Shown here in pieces: positions 31,100 through 41,745 of a DNA stretch of 64,000 bases (positions are counted from its first letter, which is position 1; every line of letters begins with the position of its first letter). The DNA is from Thermoanaerobacter wiegelii Rt8.B1 (GTDB lineage: Bacteria; Bacillota; Thermoanaerobacteria; Thermoanaerobacterales; Thermoanaerobacteraceae): assembly GCF_000147695.2 (NCBI RefSeq), contig NC_015958.1, positions 660,501 through 724,500 of the forward strand, in the 5' to 3' direction. The notes under the pieces were generated by a model. That model saw only the letters and a program-made list of their open reading frames with translations, was not told where the DNA came from and did no database searches. The translations under genes and the position numbers were made by a program.

Positions 31100-31181
31100 A
31101 TAAAAATCACTCATATAATCTCGAGAATATGGCTCGAGAGTCTCTACCGAACAACCGTAAATTGTTCGACTATGAGTGAAA
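31100..31181 (+). promoter_or_regulatory. Guanine riboswitch (first half of a tandem)
   Basis: P1 is TCACTCAT (31107-31114) with ATGAGTGA (31172-31179). The conserved core ATATAATC, GAATATGGC, GTCTCTACC, ACCGTAAA and GACTATG, with the guanine-specifying C, is present. It has no terminator of its own; the next aptamer follows at once. Confidence 0.92.
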
Positions 31182-31330
31182 GTGTACCTAGGGTTCCAGC
31201 CTATTTATAGGTGTTCGGACCGAGCGGTACAGGTATATGTTTATATACCACACCTTAGGGACAAAAGCCCGGGAGGATAGGTTTCACTCTATGTTTTGCT
31301 AAAGAAATCTATTCTTCCCGGGTTTGTTTG
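31174..31330 (+). promoter_or_regulatory. PRPP riboswitch (ykkC subtype 2b) with terminator
   Basis: The ykkC hallmarks TACCTAGGGTTCC (31185-31197), CGGACCGAG and AGGGACAAAAGCCCGGGAGG (31254-31273) are present. GAGTGAAA (31174-31181) can pair with TTTCACTC (31282-31289) to close the aptamer. CCCGGGAGGATAG (31268-31280) can instead pair with CTATTCTTCCCGGG (31309-31322) followed by TTTGTTTG, a terminator. Its location before purine genes and a guanine aptamer points to PRPP, which would turn expression on. Confidence 0.85.
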
Positions 31331-31377
31331 TTTTAAAGTTTCAAAAAAATGTAAAATACTTAGATAGGAGGATTATA

Positions 31378-32760
31378 ATGGAAAAAGTGAGTAAATTGCA
31401 GCCGAAGACATCTTTTTACGCATTAGCAAATAGGATTTGGAAACTTGAAAATTACAAGACAAATGTAAAAACAGAAATATTAGCAGGTATTACAACCTTT
31501 ATAACAATGGCCTACATTATGTTTGTGAATCCCATTATACTAAAAGAAACAGGAATGGATCCAGGAGCCGTTTTTGTAGCTACTTGTCTTTCAGCGGCCA
31601 TTGGAACTCTCATGATGGCTTTTTACGCTAATTATCCTTTTGCACAAGCTCCAGGTATGGGACTTAACGCTTTCTTTACTTATACTGTCGTTTTAACAAT
31701 GGGATACAGTTGGCAAGAGGCTCTAGCTGCAGTTTTTTTCTCAGGAATTATATTTATTTTGATTACTTTGTCTGGAATACGGGAAATGATTGTTGATGCT
31801 ATACCTATGTCTTTAAAATATGCAGTAAGTGGAGGAATAGGTTTATTTATAGCTTTTATTGGACTTAAAAATGCTGGTATAATCGTGGCAAATCAAGCAA
31901 CTTACATTGGATTTGGCGATTTGACTAATCCTGGGACACTTCTTGCCATTGCGGGACTTTTTATAACAGCGATATTGATGTCAAGAAACGTAAAAGGTTC
32001 AATACTTCTTGGCATATTGATAACTACAGTATTGGGACTTTTTACTGGAATAGCGAAATTACCCTCTGATTTTAGTATAATTAAAATGCCACCAAGTCTT
32101 GCACCCACATTTCTCAAATTGGATATAAAAGGGCTTTTGGGAATTGGCAAGGATATAGGTTTTCTCTCACTTTTCACCAGTATGTTATATGTAGTTTTAT
32201 CTTTTACTTTTGTAGATTTATTCGATACTATTGGTACTTTTATAGGAACAGGTTCAAAAGCTGGAATGTTAGATGAAAACGGCAAAATGCCTAATATGAA
32301 AAAAGGACTTATGTCAGATGCTATTGCCACCACGATAGGCTCTCTTTTAGGAACTTCTACTGTTACTACTTATGTTGAAAGTGCTGCAGGTATTGCAGAA
32401 GGCGGAAGAACAGGTCTTACTGCTTTTGTGACAGGTATTTTGTTTTTAGTGGCACTGTTTTTCTCACCAATAGCTTTGCTGGTGCCTACGCAAGCTACTG
32501 CTCCTGCCCTTATTATTGTTGGTGTATTAATGATGGGCTCCATTAAAAACATAAATTTTGAAGATTTTACAGAAGCTATGCCTGCTTTCCTTGCTATAAT
32601 TGCTATGCCTTTCACCTTTAGCATTGCTAATGGTATTGCTGCAGGGCTTATTGCGTATCCTATTGTAAAAATTGCAGCAGGAAGAGCAAAAGAAATTCAT
32701 CCTATTGTGTACATTCTTGCGTTTTTATTCATATTACGTTTTGCTACACTTGCTGGTTAA
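31378..32760 (+). CDS. NCS2-type purine permease (guanine/hypoxanthine, AzgA/PbuG-like)
   Basis: 460 residues from ATG 31378, chosen for TAGGAGGAT just upstream. About 12-13 TM segments; family motifs are ITTFITMAYIMFVNP (about 35), FAQAPGMGLNAFFTYTVV (about 80-97) and VDLFDTIGTFIGTGSKAGM (about 281). It should import purine bases by proton symport. It lies directly behind the tandem riboswitch and ahead of the purine operon, so salvage and synthesis are regulated together. The exact base is inferred. Confidence 0.9.
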   Translation: MEKVSKLQPKTSFYALANRIWKLENYKTNVKTEILAGITTFITMAYIMFVNPIILKETGMDPGAVFVATCLSAAIGTLMMAFYANYPFAQAPGMGLNAFFTYTVVLTMGYSWQEALAAVFFSGIIFILITLSGIREMIVDAIPMSLKYAVSGGIGLFIAFIGLKNAGIIVANQATYIGFGDLTNPGTLLAIAGLFITAILMSRNVKGSILLGILITTVLGLFTGIAKLPSDFSIIKMPPSLAPTFLKLDIKGLLGIGKDIGFLSLFTSMLYVVLSFTFVDLFDTIGTFIGTGSKAGMLDENGKMPNMKKGLMSDAIATTIGSLLGTSTVTTYVESAAGIAEGGRTGLTAFVTGILFLVALFFSPIALLVPTQATAPALIIVGVLMMGSIKNINFEDFTEAMPAFLAIIAMPFTFSIANGIAAGLIAYPIVKIAAGRAKEIHPIVYILAFLFILRFATLAG

Positions 32761-32764
32761 AAAT

Positions 32765-32798
32765 AAGACCCCAATTAGTACTTACTAATTGGGGTCTT
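32765..32798 (+). terminator. Hairpin between permease and purE (weak terminator or processing site)
   Basis: AAGACCCCAATTAGTA pairs perfectly over 16 bp with TACTAATTGGGGTCTT, but only TTAAAAG follows, so no real U-tract. It may reduce read-through or protect the upstream mRNA end. No new promoter is obvious before purE. Confidence 0.55.
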
Positions 32799-32834
32799 AA
32801 AAGATAAAAGTAAAGTATAGGAGGTATATAAAAA

Positions 32835-33299
32835 ATGACGCCTAAAGTTGCGATAGTAGTTGGCAGCAAATCTGATTTGCCTGTGGTTGAAAGATGCACA
32901 AAAATTCTTGAAGAATTTGAAATTTCCTATGATGTTAAAGTGCTGTCTGCCCATAGAACTCCCTTTGAGACACAAGAGTTTGCTGTAAATGCAGATAAAT
33001 ATTATGATATAATCATTGCAGGTGCTGGAAAAGCTGCTCATCTGCCTGGTGTTATTGCTTCTTATACACTCTTGCCTGTTATTGGCCTTCCAATAAAGTC
33101 TTCTATTTTAGATGGTCTTGACTCCCTTTTATCAATTGTTCAAATGCCCAAAGGTGTGCCTGTTGCAACAGTAGCCATAGATGGAGCAGAAAATGCAGCA
33201 CTTTTAGCTTGTCATATTCTCTCTTTGAAATATACTTATTTAAAGAAGACCTTAGCTGATTATAGGGAGAAAAAGGCTGAAGAAGTGTTAAACAATTAA
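32835..33299 (+). CDS. purE: N5-carboxyaminoimidazole ribonucleotide mutase, class I PurE
   Basis: 154 residues. The class I features are [46 protein letters not shown] and [22 protein letters not shown]. The enzyme moves the carboxyl group of N5-CAIR to make CAIR. Class I PurE normally works with PurK, but no purK is in the window. Start ATG 32835 has AGGAGGTAT. First gene of the purECSQLFMNHD run. Confidence 0.94.
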   Translation: MTPKVAIVVGSKSDLPVVERCTKILEEFEISYDVKVLSAHRTPFETQEFAVNADKYYDIIIAGAGKAAHLPGVIASYTLLPVIGLPIKSSILDGLDSLLSIVQMPKGVPVATVAIDGAENAALLACHILSLKYTYLKKTLADYREKKAEEVLNN

Positions 33300-33318
33300 G
33301 AGATTGGAGGAGATAAAT

Positions 33319-34026
33319 ATGGAAAAAAGAGAATTGCTTTATGAAGGAAAAGCTAAAAAAGTTTATAAGACAGATGAAGAGAATTTTTATATCATCGAAT
33401 ACAAAGATGATGCAACTGCTTTTAATGGTTTAAAGAAAGGCACAATTGCCGAAAAAGGTATAGTAAATAACAAAGTTTCTGCAATTTTATTTGCATTATT
33501 AGAAAAAAATAATGTACCCAACCATTATGTGGAAAAACTTAGTGACAGGGAAATGTTGGTTAAAAAGGTTGAGATTTTCCCTTTAGAAGTTATCGTGAGA
33601 AATTACGCAGCAGGAAGTATTTGTAAAAGATTAGGTCTTGAAGAAGGACTAAAGTTTAAAACGCCTGTATTAGAATTCTCATATAAAAATGACGAATTAG
33701 GAGACCCAATGATTAATGAATATCACATACAAGCTCTCGAATTAGCCACCAAAGAAGAGGTTGAAATTATGACAGGAATGACGTTTAAAGTCAACAAAAT
33801 TTTGTCAGAATATTTTTTATCTAAAGACATTATCTTGGTAGATTTTAAATTAGAATTTGGTAAAAGTAATGAAGGAATATTATTAGCTGATGAAATTTCT
33901 CCTGATACTTGCAGATTTTGGGACAAAAACACTATGGAAAAACTTGATAAAGATAGATTTAGAAAGGATTTGGGCAAAGTAGAAGAAGCATATTTAGAAA
34001 TTTTAAAAAGACTTGGAGGTATGTAA
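33319..34026 (+). CDS. purC: SAICAR synthase
   Basis: 235 residues from ATG 33319 (TTGGAGGAGAT just before it; the longer frame from 33304 runs through that site). Family signatures are [53 protein letters not shown] and [14 protein letters not shown]. It joins aspartate to CAIR using ATP. Closely followed by purS. Confidence 0.96.
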   Translation: MEKRELLYEGKAKKVYKTDEENFYIIEYKDDATAFNGLKKGTIAEKGIVNNKVSAILFALLEKNNVPNHYVEKLSDREMLVKKVEIFPLEVIVRNYAAGSICKRLGLEEGLKFKTPVLEFSYKNDELGDPMINEYHIQALELATKEEVEIMTGMTFKVNKILSEYFLSKDIILVDFKLEFGKSNEGILLADEISPDTCRFWDKNTMEKLDKDRFRKDLGKVEEAYLEILKRLGGM

Positions 34027-34027
34027 A

Positions 34028-34275
34028 GTGCTAATTGCAAAAGTCTATATAACTTTAAAAAAGGAATACTTGACCCTCAAGGAAAAGCAGTAAAGGGAGC
34101 TTTGTACTCATTAGGATACGAAGAAGTAAAAGAGGTGCGGGTTGGGAAATATATAGAATTAACTTTTGAGGATGGCGATTTATCCCTCTTAAAGGACAAA
34201 GTAGATGAGATGTGCAAAAGGATACTGACAAACCCAATTATTGAAGATTACACCTTTGAAATTGTGGAGGGATAA
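34028..34275 (+). pseudogene. purS: PurS subunit of FGAM synthase, frameshifted in an A-run
   Basis: GTG 34028 opens LIAKVYITLKK. The frame then breaks at a run of six A (34057-34062) and would stop about 30 nt later. With one more A it continues as GILDPQGKAVKGALYSLGY, then EVKEVRVGKYIEL and a C-terminal [14 protein letters not shown], giving 82 residues, the normal PurS length. No alternative start exists in the second frame. PurS bridges PurL and PurQ, both intact here, so a dead purS would cause purine auxotrophy. A sequencing undercall or slippage on the A-run is at least as likely as a real mutation. Confidence 0.88.
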
Positions 34276-34277
34276 AG

Positions 34278-34952
34278 ATGAAATTTGCTGTTATAGTTTT
34301 TCCAGGGTCCAATTGCGATGCGGACTGCTATTATGCTGTTAAAGATGGGCTTGGTGAAGAAGTAGAATATGTGTGGCATCAAGAAAAAAATTTGAGTAAG
34401 TACGATGTTATAATGTTACCAGGAGGATTTTCTTATGGTGATTATTTGAGGGCAGGAGCTATTGCTAGGTTTTCGCCTGTCATGGAGGCTGTCAGGGAAG
34501 AAGCAGAAAAAGGAAAATTTATTATAGGCATATGCAACGGATTTCAGATACTTACAGAAGCAGGGCTTTTGCCGGGAGTTTTGAGAAAAAATGAAGGTCT
34601 GAAATTTATTTGCAATACTGTCAGCATAATAGTTGAAAATGACAAAACTCCTTTTACTACAAGGCTTAAAAAAGGGCAGGAGATTTTACTTCCAATTGCT
34701 CATGGAGAAGGCAATTATTATGTAGATGACAAAACTTTAAAAGAACTAAAAGAAAACAATCAAATTGTTTTTAGGTACAAAGAAAATATCAACGGCTCTG
34801 TTGAGAGAATAGCCGGAGTTATAAATAAAAAAGGAAATGTTTTAGGAATGATGCCTCATCCAGAGAGAGCTTATGCCCCCTTGCTGGGTAATACTGACGG
34901 GCTTTATATCTTAGGGTCAATAGTGGATAATTTTGTAAAAGGCGGGGTTTAA
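34278..34952 (+). CDS. purQ: FGAM synthase glutaminase subunit PurQ
   Basis: 224 residues. Triad-type glutamine amidotransferase: [14 protein letters not shown] at the start, nucleophile Cys in [17 protein letters not shown] (about residue 87), and the His/Glu of MMPHPERA near the end. It supplies ammonia to PurL. Start ATG 34278, with GTGGAGGGATAA overlapping the purS end. Confidence 0.96.
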   Translation: MKFAVIVFPGSNCDADCYYAVKDGLGEEVEYVWHQEKNLSKYDVIMLPGGFSYGDYLRAGAIARFSPVMEAVREEAEKGKFIIGICNGFQILTEAGLLPGVLRKNEGLKFICNTVSIIVENDKTPFTTRLKKGQEILLPIAHGEGNYYVDDKTLKELKENNQIVFRYKENINGSVERIAGVINKKGNVLGMMPHPERAYAPLLGNTDGLYILGSIVDNFVKGGV

Positions 34953-34954
34953 GG

Positions 34955-37156
34955 ATGGATAAAATATGGAGAGAATTAGGACTTACTGATGAGGAGTATG
35001 AGAAGATTATTTCGATATTAGGAAGAGAGCCTAATATAACTGAATTAGGTATGTATAGTGTTATGTGGTCTGAACATTGTGCCTATAAAAATTCTAAACC
35101 TCTTTTAAAATATTTACCTACAAAAGGCGAAAGAGTAATACAAGGACCGGGAGAAAATGCAGGAGTATTGGATATTGGAGATAATTTGGCAGTTGTGATG
35201 AAGATAGAAAGCCATAACCACCCTTCTGCAATTGAACCCTATCAAGGAGCAGCTACAGGTGTTGGGGGAATAATAAGAGATATATTCACAATGGGGGCAA
35301 GGCCAATTGCTCTTTTAGATTCTTTAAGATTTGGAATTCCTGATGATAAAAGGACTAAATATCTCATCGAAAACGTGGTAGCAGGTATAGCGGATTATGG
35401 AAATTGCATAGGAATTCCTACAGTGGGTGGGGATACCTATTTTGAAGAAAGTTACAAAGGAAATCCTTTAGTAAATGCGATGTGTGTAGGAATAGTAGAA
35501 AAAGACAAGATAAAAAAAGGGATAGCAAAAGGTGTAGGTAACCCTGTTATGATAGTAGGTGCTACTACGGGGAGAGACGGTATTGGAGGTGCAAGTTTTG
35601 CTTCTCAGGAATTAAGCGAGGAATCAGAAGAAAAAAGACCTTCTGTTCAAGTTGGCGACCCCTTTATGGAAAAACTGCTTTTGGAGGCTTGTTTAGAACT
35701 TTATGAAACAGATGCCGTAGTTGCTATACAAGATATGGGTGCGGCAGGTCTTACCTCTTCTTCTTGCGAGATGGCTTCCCGCGGTGGAACTGGAATGGAG
35801 CTTGACCTTGATAAAGTGCCTTTGAGAGAAGAGGGAATGACACCTTATGAAATAATGCTTTCTGAATCTCAAGAGAGGATGTTGGTTGTAGTAGAGAAAG
35901 GCAAGGAAGAAGATGTACAAAAGGTATTTAAAAAATGGGGACTGAATGCCGCCACAATAGGGAAAATTACTGATGATGGAATGATAAGAGTGATTAAAGA
36001 TGGAAAAGTAGTTGCGGAAGTTCCAGCCAAGTCTTTGACAGAAGATGCTCCACAATATGTGAGAGAAGAAGAAGTACCTAAATGGCAAGAAGATGTCAAT
36101 AAGTTGGATATAAATGAAATAAAACCTCCAGAGGATATGAATAAAGCTCTAAAAGATGTAATTTCTTCTTTAAATATTGCAAGTAAAGAATGGATATACA
36201 GTCAATATGATTATATGGTGAGGACAGACACAGTAATAACTCCGGGAATGGATGCGGCTGTTGTGAGGATAAAAGGTACAAAAAAAGCTGTTGCATTGAC
36301 AACTGATTGCAATGGTAGATATTGTTATTTAGATCCCTATATAGGCTCTCAAATTGCTGTAGCAGAGGCAGCTCGAAATCTTTGTATGGTTGGTGCTAAG
36401 CCTATAGGGGTTACGGATTGTTTGAATTTTGGCAATCCGGAAAAGAAAGAAATATATTGGCAGTTAAAAAATTCTATATTTGGAATAGCTAAAGCCTGTG
36501 AAACACTTCAAATCCCTGTGGTAAGCGGAAATGTCAGTCTTTACAATGAAAATGAGGGAGAGGCCATTTATCCTACTCCTGTAATAGGAATGGCAGGTCT
36601 TATAGAGGATGTATCAAAAATTTGTACAATGGACTTTAAAAAAGAAAGAGATGTAATTATAATTTTAGGTGAGAATAAAGGAGAGATTGGAGGAAGTGAG
36701 TATCTTAAAGTTTGCTTTGGAATGGTAAAAGGGCAACCACCTCAAATAGACTTAGAAGAGGAAAAAAGATTGCAAGAATTGGTGTTAAAACTTATTGATA
36801 AAAGCTTAATTAATTCTTCTCATGACATATCAGAGGGCGGTTTTGCGGCTGCTTTGGTTGAAAGTGCAATTTCAGGCAAAAAAGGTGCAAAAATTTCGCT
36901 ACAAACTTCTCTGAGAGAGGATATAGAGTTGTTCTCTGAATCTCAACCAAGAGCATTAATTGCTGTAAGTCCTGAAAAAGTAGAGGAAGTATTAAAAATA
37001 GCTTATGAACACCAAGTTCCAGCGCAAAAAGTAGGAGTTGTAGAGGGTAAAGATATTGTAATTGATGTAAATGGTAAAAGAATAATAGACCTTCCTTTAG
37101 AAGTCTTAGAGGAAAGCTGGAGAGGGAGAATAAAATGGGAAATGGAGAGAAATTAA
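34955..37156 (+). CDS. purL: FGAM synthase synthetase subunit PurL (small type)
   Basis: 733 residues, the size of the PurS/PurQ-dependent form. Motifs include [57 protein letters not shown] and the second-half [22 protein letters not shown]. It converts FGAR to FGAM with ATP and ammonia from PurQ. The last 22 bp overlap purF. Confidence 0.97.
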   Translation: MDKIWRELGLTDEEYEKIISILGREPNITELGMYSVMWSEHCAYKNSKPLLKYLPTKGERVIQGPGENAGVLDIGDNLAVVMKIESHNHPSAIEPYQGAATGVGGIIRDIFTMGARPIALLDSLRFGIPDDKRTKYLIENVVAGIADYGNCIGIPTVGGDTYFEESYKGNPLVNAMCVGIVEKDKIKKGIAKGVGNPVMIVGATTGRDGIGGASFASQELSEESEEKRPSVQVGDPFMEKLLLEACLELYETDAVVAIQDMGAAGLTSSSCEMASRGGTGMELDLDKVPLREEGMTPYEIMLSESQERMLVVVEKGKEEDVQKVFKKWGLNAATIGKITDDGMIRVIKDGKVVAEVPAKSLTEDAPQYVREEEVPKWQEDVNKLDINEIKPPEDMNKALKDVISSLNIASKEWIYSQYDYMVRTDTVITPGMDAAVVRIKGTKKAVALTTDCNGRYCYLDPYIGSQIAVAEAARNLCMVGAKPIGVTDCLNFGNPEKKEIYWQLKNSIFGIAKACETLQIPVVSGNVSLYNENEGEAIYPTPVIGMAGLIEDVSKICTMDFKKERDVIIILGENKGEIGGSEYLKVCFGMVKGQPPQIDLEEEKRLQELVLKLIDKSLINSSHDISEGGFAAALVESAISGKKGAKISLQTSLREDIELFSESQPRALIAVSPEKVEEVLKIAYEHQVPAQKVGVVEGKDIVIDVNGKRIIDLPLEVLEESWRGRIKWEMERN

Positions 37157-38532
37157 AAGAGGAATGTGGTGTTTTTGGTGCCTTTAGTTTGTCCACTTCA
37201 GTTACTTCTTATATCTATTATGGCTTACAAGCCTTGCAGCACAGAGGGCAGGAAAGTTCAGGTATAGCTATTTATGATGGCGAAAAAATAAATTGTATTA
37301 AGGGGTTGGGACTTGTCAGCGAGGTCTTTAATAAGGAAAATTTAAAGACATTAGAGGGGAAAATGGGGATAGGCCATGTAAGGTATTCTACTACAGGCAG
37401 CAATAGCATTATAAATGCTCAACCCCTTGTTGGTAATTTTAAAAACAAATATATAGCTCTTGCCCATAATGGCAATTTGATAAACGCAGGAGAGTTAAGA
37501 GACCAATTAGAGAAGGACGGTAGAATATTTCAAACTACAACTGATAGTGAAATAATTCTCCATCTAATTGCAAAAAATTTTCAAGAAAACTTAATCGGAG
37601 CTCTTTTAGAAACAATGAAACAAATAAAAGGTTCATATGCTTTGGTGATTTTAACAGACAATAAATTAATAGGGATAAGAGATGTAAACAGTATAAGGCC
37701 TCTTTGCATAGGTAAAAAAGATGACACTTATTTTTTATCTTCTGAATCTTGTGCCTTTGACGTAATAGGAGCAGAGTTGATACGAGATGTAGAAGCAGGA
37801 GAAATAGTTATAATTGATGGAAAAGGAATAGAGTCTGTTAAGTTAGAAGTAGAAGAAAAAAAGATGCCTTGTGTTTTTGAATACATCTATTTTGCTAGAC
37901 CTGACAGTGTCATAAATGGAAGAAGTGTTTATTTTACACGATTGGAGATGGGCAAAAGATTAGCTGAAGAAGCACCTGTAGATGCAGACTTGGTAGTACC
38001 AGTTCCAGATTCAGGCATTGCTGCTGCAAGAGGTTACTCTCTCAAAACAGGACTACCAATGGGTGAGGGACTTATAAAAAATAAATACATTGGAAGGACT
38101 TTTATTGCTCCCGACCAAAGGGATAGAGAGACAGGTGTGAGGATAAAGCTAAATGTCTTAAAAGAATTGGTTCAAGGCAAGAGGATAGTTTTAATAGATG
38201 ATTCAATTGTTAGAGGTACTACTATGAAGAGATTGGTGAGTTTATTAAAAAATGGGGGAGCAAAAGAGGTTCATGTGAGGATAAGTTCACCTCCTGTTAA
38301 ATATTCCTGCTACTTTGGAATTGATACTCCGACAAAAAAAGAATTGATAGGAGCAAGGATGTCAGTTGAAGAGATGTGCAAATTAATAGGAGCTGACAGC
38401 CTACAGTTTTTAAGTATTGAAGGGCTTATAAAAAGTGTAGGACTTAAATCTATTTGCACAGGTTGCTTTGATGGCAACTATCCTATGTATGTTCCAAAAG
38501 AAGGAAGTAAATATCTTTTTGAGAAAAAATAA
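37135..38532 (+). CDS. purF: Amidophosphoribosyltransferase
   Basis: 465 residues. A 10-residue propeptide precedes catalytic Cys11 ([10 protein letters not shown]), which becomes the N-terminus after self-cleavage. NTN-glutaminase segments are [15 protein letters not shown] and [11 protein letters not shown]. The PRPP site is [12 protein letters not shown] (about 355). Cysteines in [15 protein letters not shown] and [15 protein letters not shown] fit the Fe-S cluster of the Bacillus type. First committed purine step. The start at 37135 has GGAGAGGGAGA upstream and overlaps purL by 22 bp. Confidence 0.97.
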   Translation: MGNGEKLKEECGVFGAFSLSTSVTSYIYYGLQALQHRGQESSGIAIYDGEKINCIKGLGLVSEVFNKENLKTLEGKMGIGHVRYSTTGSNSIINAQPLVGNFKNKYIALAHNGNLINAGELRDQLEKDGRIFQTTTDSEIILHLIAKNFQENLIGALLETMKQIKGSYALVILTDNKLIGIRDVNSIRPLCIGKKDDTYFLSSESCAFDVIGAELIRDVEAGEIVIIDGKGIESVKLEVEEKKMPCVFEYIYFARPDSVINGRSVYFTRLEMGKRLAEEAPVDADLVVPVPDSGIAAARGYSLKTGLPMGEGLIKNKYIGRTFIAPDQRDRETGVRIKLNVLKELVQGKRIVLIDDSIVRGTTMKRLVSLLKNGGAKEVHVRISSPPVKYSCYFGIDTPTKKELIGARMSVEEMCKLIGADSLQFLSIEGLIKSVGLKSICTGCFDGNYPMYVPKEGSKYLFEKK

Positions 38533-38549
38533 AAAGTAGGTGTATAATT

Positions 38550-39560
38550 ATGAATTATAAGGATGCTGGGGTAAATATAGATGAAGGCAATAAACTGGTG
38601 GAAATGATAAAGCCAATAGCTAAGCAAACCTTAAATGAATATGTTTTAGAAGGGATAGGAGGTTTTGCTGGTCTTGTTGAGATAAAAAATTATAAAAATC
38701 CTGTGCTTGTGTCAAGCACTGATGGGGTTGGGACAAAACTTAAAATAGCCTTTATGATGGGAAAACATGATACTATAGGGATAGACCTTGTAGCTATGTG
38801 TGTAAATGACATTATTGTAACTGGGGCTAAGCCTTTATTTTTTCTTGACTATTTTGCTACTGGAAAGTTAAAAAGTGAGGTTGCAGTAGAAGTAATCAAA
38901 GGAATAGCAGAAGGTTGCAAAATAGCCGGGTGTGCTTTGATAGGAGGAGAGACAGCAGAACTTCCAGGTTTTTATAAAGAAGGAGAGTACGATTTAGCAG
39001 GCTTTTGTGTAGGAGTTGCAGAAAAAGAAGAGCTGATTGATACAAAATTAATAAAAGAAGGAGATGCCATAATTGGGCTTGCCTCTTCTGGAATTCACAG
39101 CAATGGCTATTCTTTAGTGAGGAAAGTGTTTTTTGAGAAAAACAATTTTTCAGTAAAAGACTTTATACCAGAGCTTGGGATGGATTTAGGAGATATACTC
39201 CTTACTCCTACAAAAATATATGTCAAGTCAATAGAGGCTTTAAAAGGGTTAAAAATTAAAGGGATGGCTCATATTACTGGGGGAGGTTTTATTGATAATA
39301 TTCCAAGAATACTAAGAAAAAGTATAGATGCAAAAATAAATAAAGGAAGTTGGGAAATTCCAGCTATTTTTGAATTAATTCAAAGATTGGGAGATATTGA
39401 AGAAAGAGAAATGTATCGTACTTTTAATATGGGGATTGGCATGGTAGTTATAGTAGACCCATCTGATGTAGATAAGGCTTTAGAAAAATTAAACGGCATG
39501 GGTGAAAAAGCTTATGTAATAGGGGAGATAGTAGAAGGCGAAGGCGGTGTAATTTTATGA
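38550..39560 (+). CDS. purM: AIR synthase (phosphoribosylformylglycinamidine cyclo-ligase)
   Basis: 336 residues. Signatures are YKDAGVNIDEGNKLVEMIKP, SSTDGVGTKLKIA, LVAMCVNDIIVTGAKPLFFLDY, ALIGGETAELPGFY and MAHITGGGFIDNIPRIL. It closes FGAM to AIR with ATP. purN starts 4 bp before its end (ATGA overlap). Confidence 0.97.
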   Translation: MNYKDAGVNIDEGNKLVEMIKPIAKQTLNEYVLEGIGGFAGLVEIKNYKNPVLVSSTDGVGTKLKIAFMMGKHDTIGIDLVAMCVNDIIVTGAKPLFFLDYFATGKLKSEVAVEVIKGIAEGCKIAGCALIGGETAELPGFYKEGEYDLAGFCVGVAEKEELIDTKLIKEGDAIIGLASSGIHSNGYSLVRKVFFEKNNFSVKDFIPELGMDLGDILLTPTKIYVKSIEALKGLKIKGMAHITGGGFIDNIPRILRKSIDAKINKGSWEIPAIFELIQRLGDIEEREMYRTFNMGIGMVVIVDPSDVDKALEKLNGMGEKAYVIGEIVEGEGGVIL

Positions 39561-40171
39561 ACCTTGTGGTGATGGCATCAGGTAACGGGACTGATTTGCA
39601 GTCAATAATTGATGCCATTGAAGCAGGATATATCAATGCCAGGATAATTGCCGTCATTAGCGATAAAAAAGGAGCTTATGCTCTTGAAAGGGCAAAAAAA
39701 CACGGAATTGCTACTTACTGCCTTCCCAAAAAAGAATTGAAAGAAAATTTTCAAAGAGAGTTATTAAAGCTTCTTGAAAAATTGAATCCGGATGGAATAA
39801 TTCTTGCAGGGTTTTTGACAATTCTCAGTGGAGAAATTGTAGAAAGATTTGAAAACAAGATAATAAATATACATCCCTCACTTATTCCTGCCTTTTGTGG
39901 CAAAGGATTTTATGGAATGAAGGTACATCAGGCGGTCTATGAATACGGAGTAAAATACACCGGCTGTACCGTTCACTTTGTGGACAGTGGTGCTGATACT
40001 GGACCTATTATTTTTCAAGAAGTTGTGAAAATCGATGAAGAGGATATGCCAGAGACCATTGCTAAAAAAGTGCTGGAAGTAGAACACAAAGTTTTACCTT
40101 ATGCAGTTAAGCTTTTTACAGAAGGGAAGTTAAAAATCGAAGGTAGAAAAGTGAAAATATTAGAGTTTTAA
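39557..40171 (+). CDS. purN: GAR transformylase (folate-dependent)
   Basis: 204 residues. MNLVVMASGNGTDLQSIIDA is the phosphate-loop start. NIHPSLIPAFCGKGFYGMKV carries the catalytic Asn/His pair, and VHFVDSGADTGPIIFQE carries the Asp. It uses 10-formyl-THF. Start overlaps purM by 4 bp. Confidence 0.96.
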   Translation: MNLVVMASGNGTDLQSIIDAIEAGYINARIIAVISDKKGAYALERAKKHGIATYCLPKKELKENFQRELLKLLEKLNPDGIILAGFLTILSGEIVERFENKIINIHPSLIPAFCGKGFYGMKVHQAVYEYGVKYTGCTVHFVDSGADTGPIIFQEVVKIDEEDMPETIAKKVLEVEHKVLPYAVKLFTEGKLKIEGRKVKILEF

Positions 40172-40206
40172 AAGGGATTATAAAACTGTAAAAAGGAGGC
40201 AATTCT

Positions 40207-41733
40207 ATGGCCAAAAAAGCGTTAATAAGCGTTTCAAAAAAAGAAGGCATAGTGGAATTTGCCAAAAAGCTTAATGAATTAGGATATGAAATAATATCAA
40301 CAGGTGGGACTTATAATCTTCTTAAAGAAAATAGAGTAAATGTAGTAAAGGTATCAGAGATAACAGGTTTCCCTGAAATTATGGATGGTAGAGTAAAGAC
40401 GCTTCATCCTAAAATTCATGGAGGGCTTCTTGCAATAAGAGACAATGAAGAGCACATTAAAGCTTTAAAAGAACATGGCATTGAGCCAATAGATATAGTT
40501 GTCATAAATTTATATCCTTTTAAAGAGACAATCCTAAAAGAAAATGTGACTTTAGAAGAAGCGATAGAAAATATAGACATTGGCGGACCTTCAATGATAA
40601 GGGCTGCAGCTAAAAACTACAAATATGTGACTATTCTTGTAGATCCAAAGGATTATGATACAGTCATTGAAGAAATAAAACAATATGGCAATACAAAAGA
40701 AGAGACGAGATTTTATCTGGCAGCAAAAGCTTTTGGTCATACAGCCCTTTACGATTCTTTGATATACAACTATTTGATACAAAAAAATAACATAGAGTTT
40801 CCCGAAGTTATGGCCTTTGCCTATGAAAAAGCTCAAGACATGAGATATGGTGAAAATCCTCATCAAAAGGCGGCTTTTTACAAAAATCCTATTAAAGCCT
40901 ATGGTATTGCAGAATGTGAGCAGTTGCACGGCAAAGAGCTCTCTTTTAACAATATAAACGATGCAAATGCGGCAATAGAGCTCTTAAGAGAGTTTAAAGA
41001 GCCTGCAGCAGTTGCCGTAAAGCACACAAATCCTTGTGGAGTAGCTATTGCAGATAATATATACAATGCTTACTTAAAAGCTTATGAGAGTGACCCTGTT
41101 TCTATTTTTGGGGGAATTGTAGCATTAAATAGAACTGTAGATGTTAAAACAGCTGAAGAACTTATAAAAATATTCTTAGAAATAGTAATTGCTCCAGACT
41201 TTGAAGAAGAGGCCTTAGAGATTTTAAAGAAAAAGAAAAACTTAAGGATATTGAGGTTAAAAGAAGGATATGAAAAAGAATATGATTTAAAGAAAGTAGA
41301 AGGCGGACTTTTAGTACAAGAAAAAGATGAAATAGATTTAGATGAGAATAATTTGAAAGTAGTTACTAAAAAAGCACCTACTCAAAAAGAGATGGAAGAT
41401 TTAAGGTTTGCCTGGAAGGTAGTAAAGCACGTAAAATCCAATGCGATTGTTTTAGCAAAAGATGGAGCTACAGTAGGTATTGGCGTGGGACAAGTCAACA
41501 GGATATGGCCGACAGAACAAGCAATCAAACAAGCAGGCGAAAAAGCAAAGGGAAGTGTCCTTGCATCAGATGCCTTTTTCCCATTTCCAGATGTTGCGGA
41601 AGCGGCTGTAAAAGGCGGTATAACTGCCATAATCCAACCAGGCGGCTCACAAAACGATGCTTTATCAATTGAAGCTGCAGACAAAGGCGGTATATCAATG
41701 ATATTCACTGGCATAAGGCACTTTAAACATTGA
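40207..41733 (+). CDS. purH: AICAR transformylase / IMP cyclohydrolase
   Basis: 508 residues. The MGS-like cyclohydrolase domain (1-190) has [31 protein letters not shown] and [16 protein letters not shown]. The transformylase domain has [10 protein letters not shown] (about 275-284) and, near the end, DAFFPFPD ... [11 protein letters not shown]. It performs the last two steps to IMP. AAAAAGGAGGC precedes the ATG. Confidence 0.97.
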   Translation: MAKKALISVSKKEGIVEFAKKLNELGYEIISTGGTYNLLKENRVNVVKVSEITGFPEIMDGRVKTLHPKIHGGLLAIRDNEEHIKALKEHGIEPIDIVVINLYPFKETILKENVTLEEAIENIDIGGPSMIRAAAKNYKYVTILVDPKDYDTVIEEIKQYGNTKEETRFYLAAKAFGHTALYDSLIYNYLIQKNNIEFPEVMAFAYEKAQDMRYGENPHQKAAFYKNPIKAYGIAECEQLHGKELSFNNINDANAAIELLREFKEPAAVAVKHTNPCGVAIADNIYNAYLKAYESDPVSIFGGIVALNRTVDVKTAEELIKIFLEIVIAPDFEEEALEILKKKKNLRILRLKEGYEKEYDLKKVEGGLLVQEKDEIDLDENNLKVVTKKAPTQKEMEDLRFAWKVVKHVKSNAIVLAKDGATVGIGVGQVNRIWPTEQAIKQAGEKAKGSVLASDAFFPFPDVAEAAVKGGITAIIQPGGSQNDALSIEAADKGGISMIFTGIRHFKH

Positions 41734-41745
41734 GGAGGAATTTGT

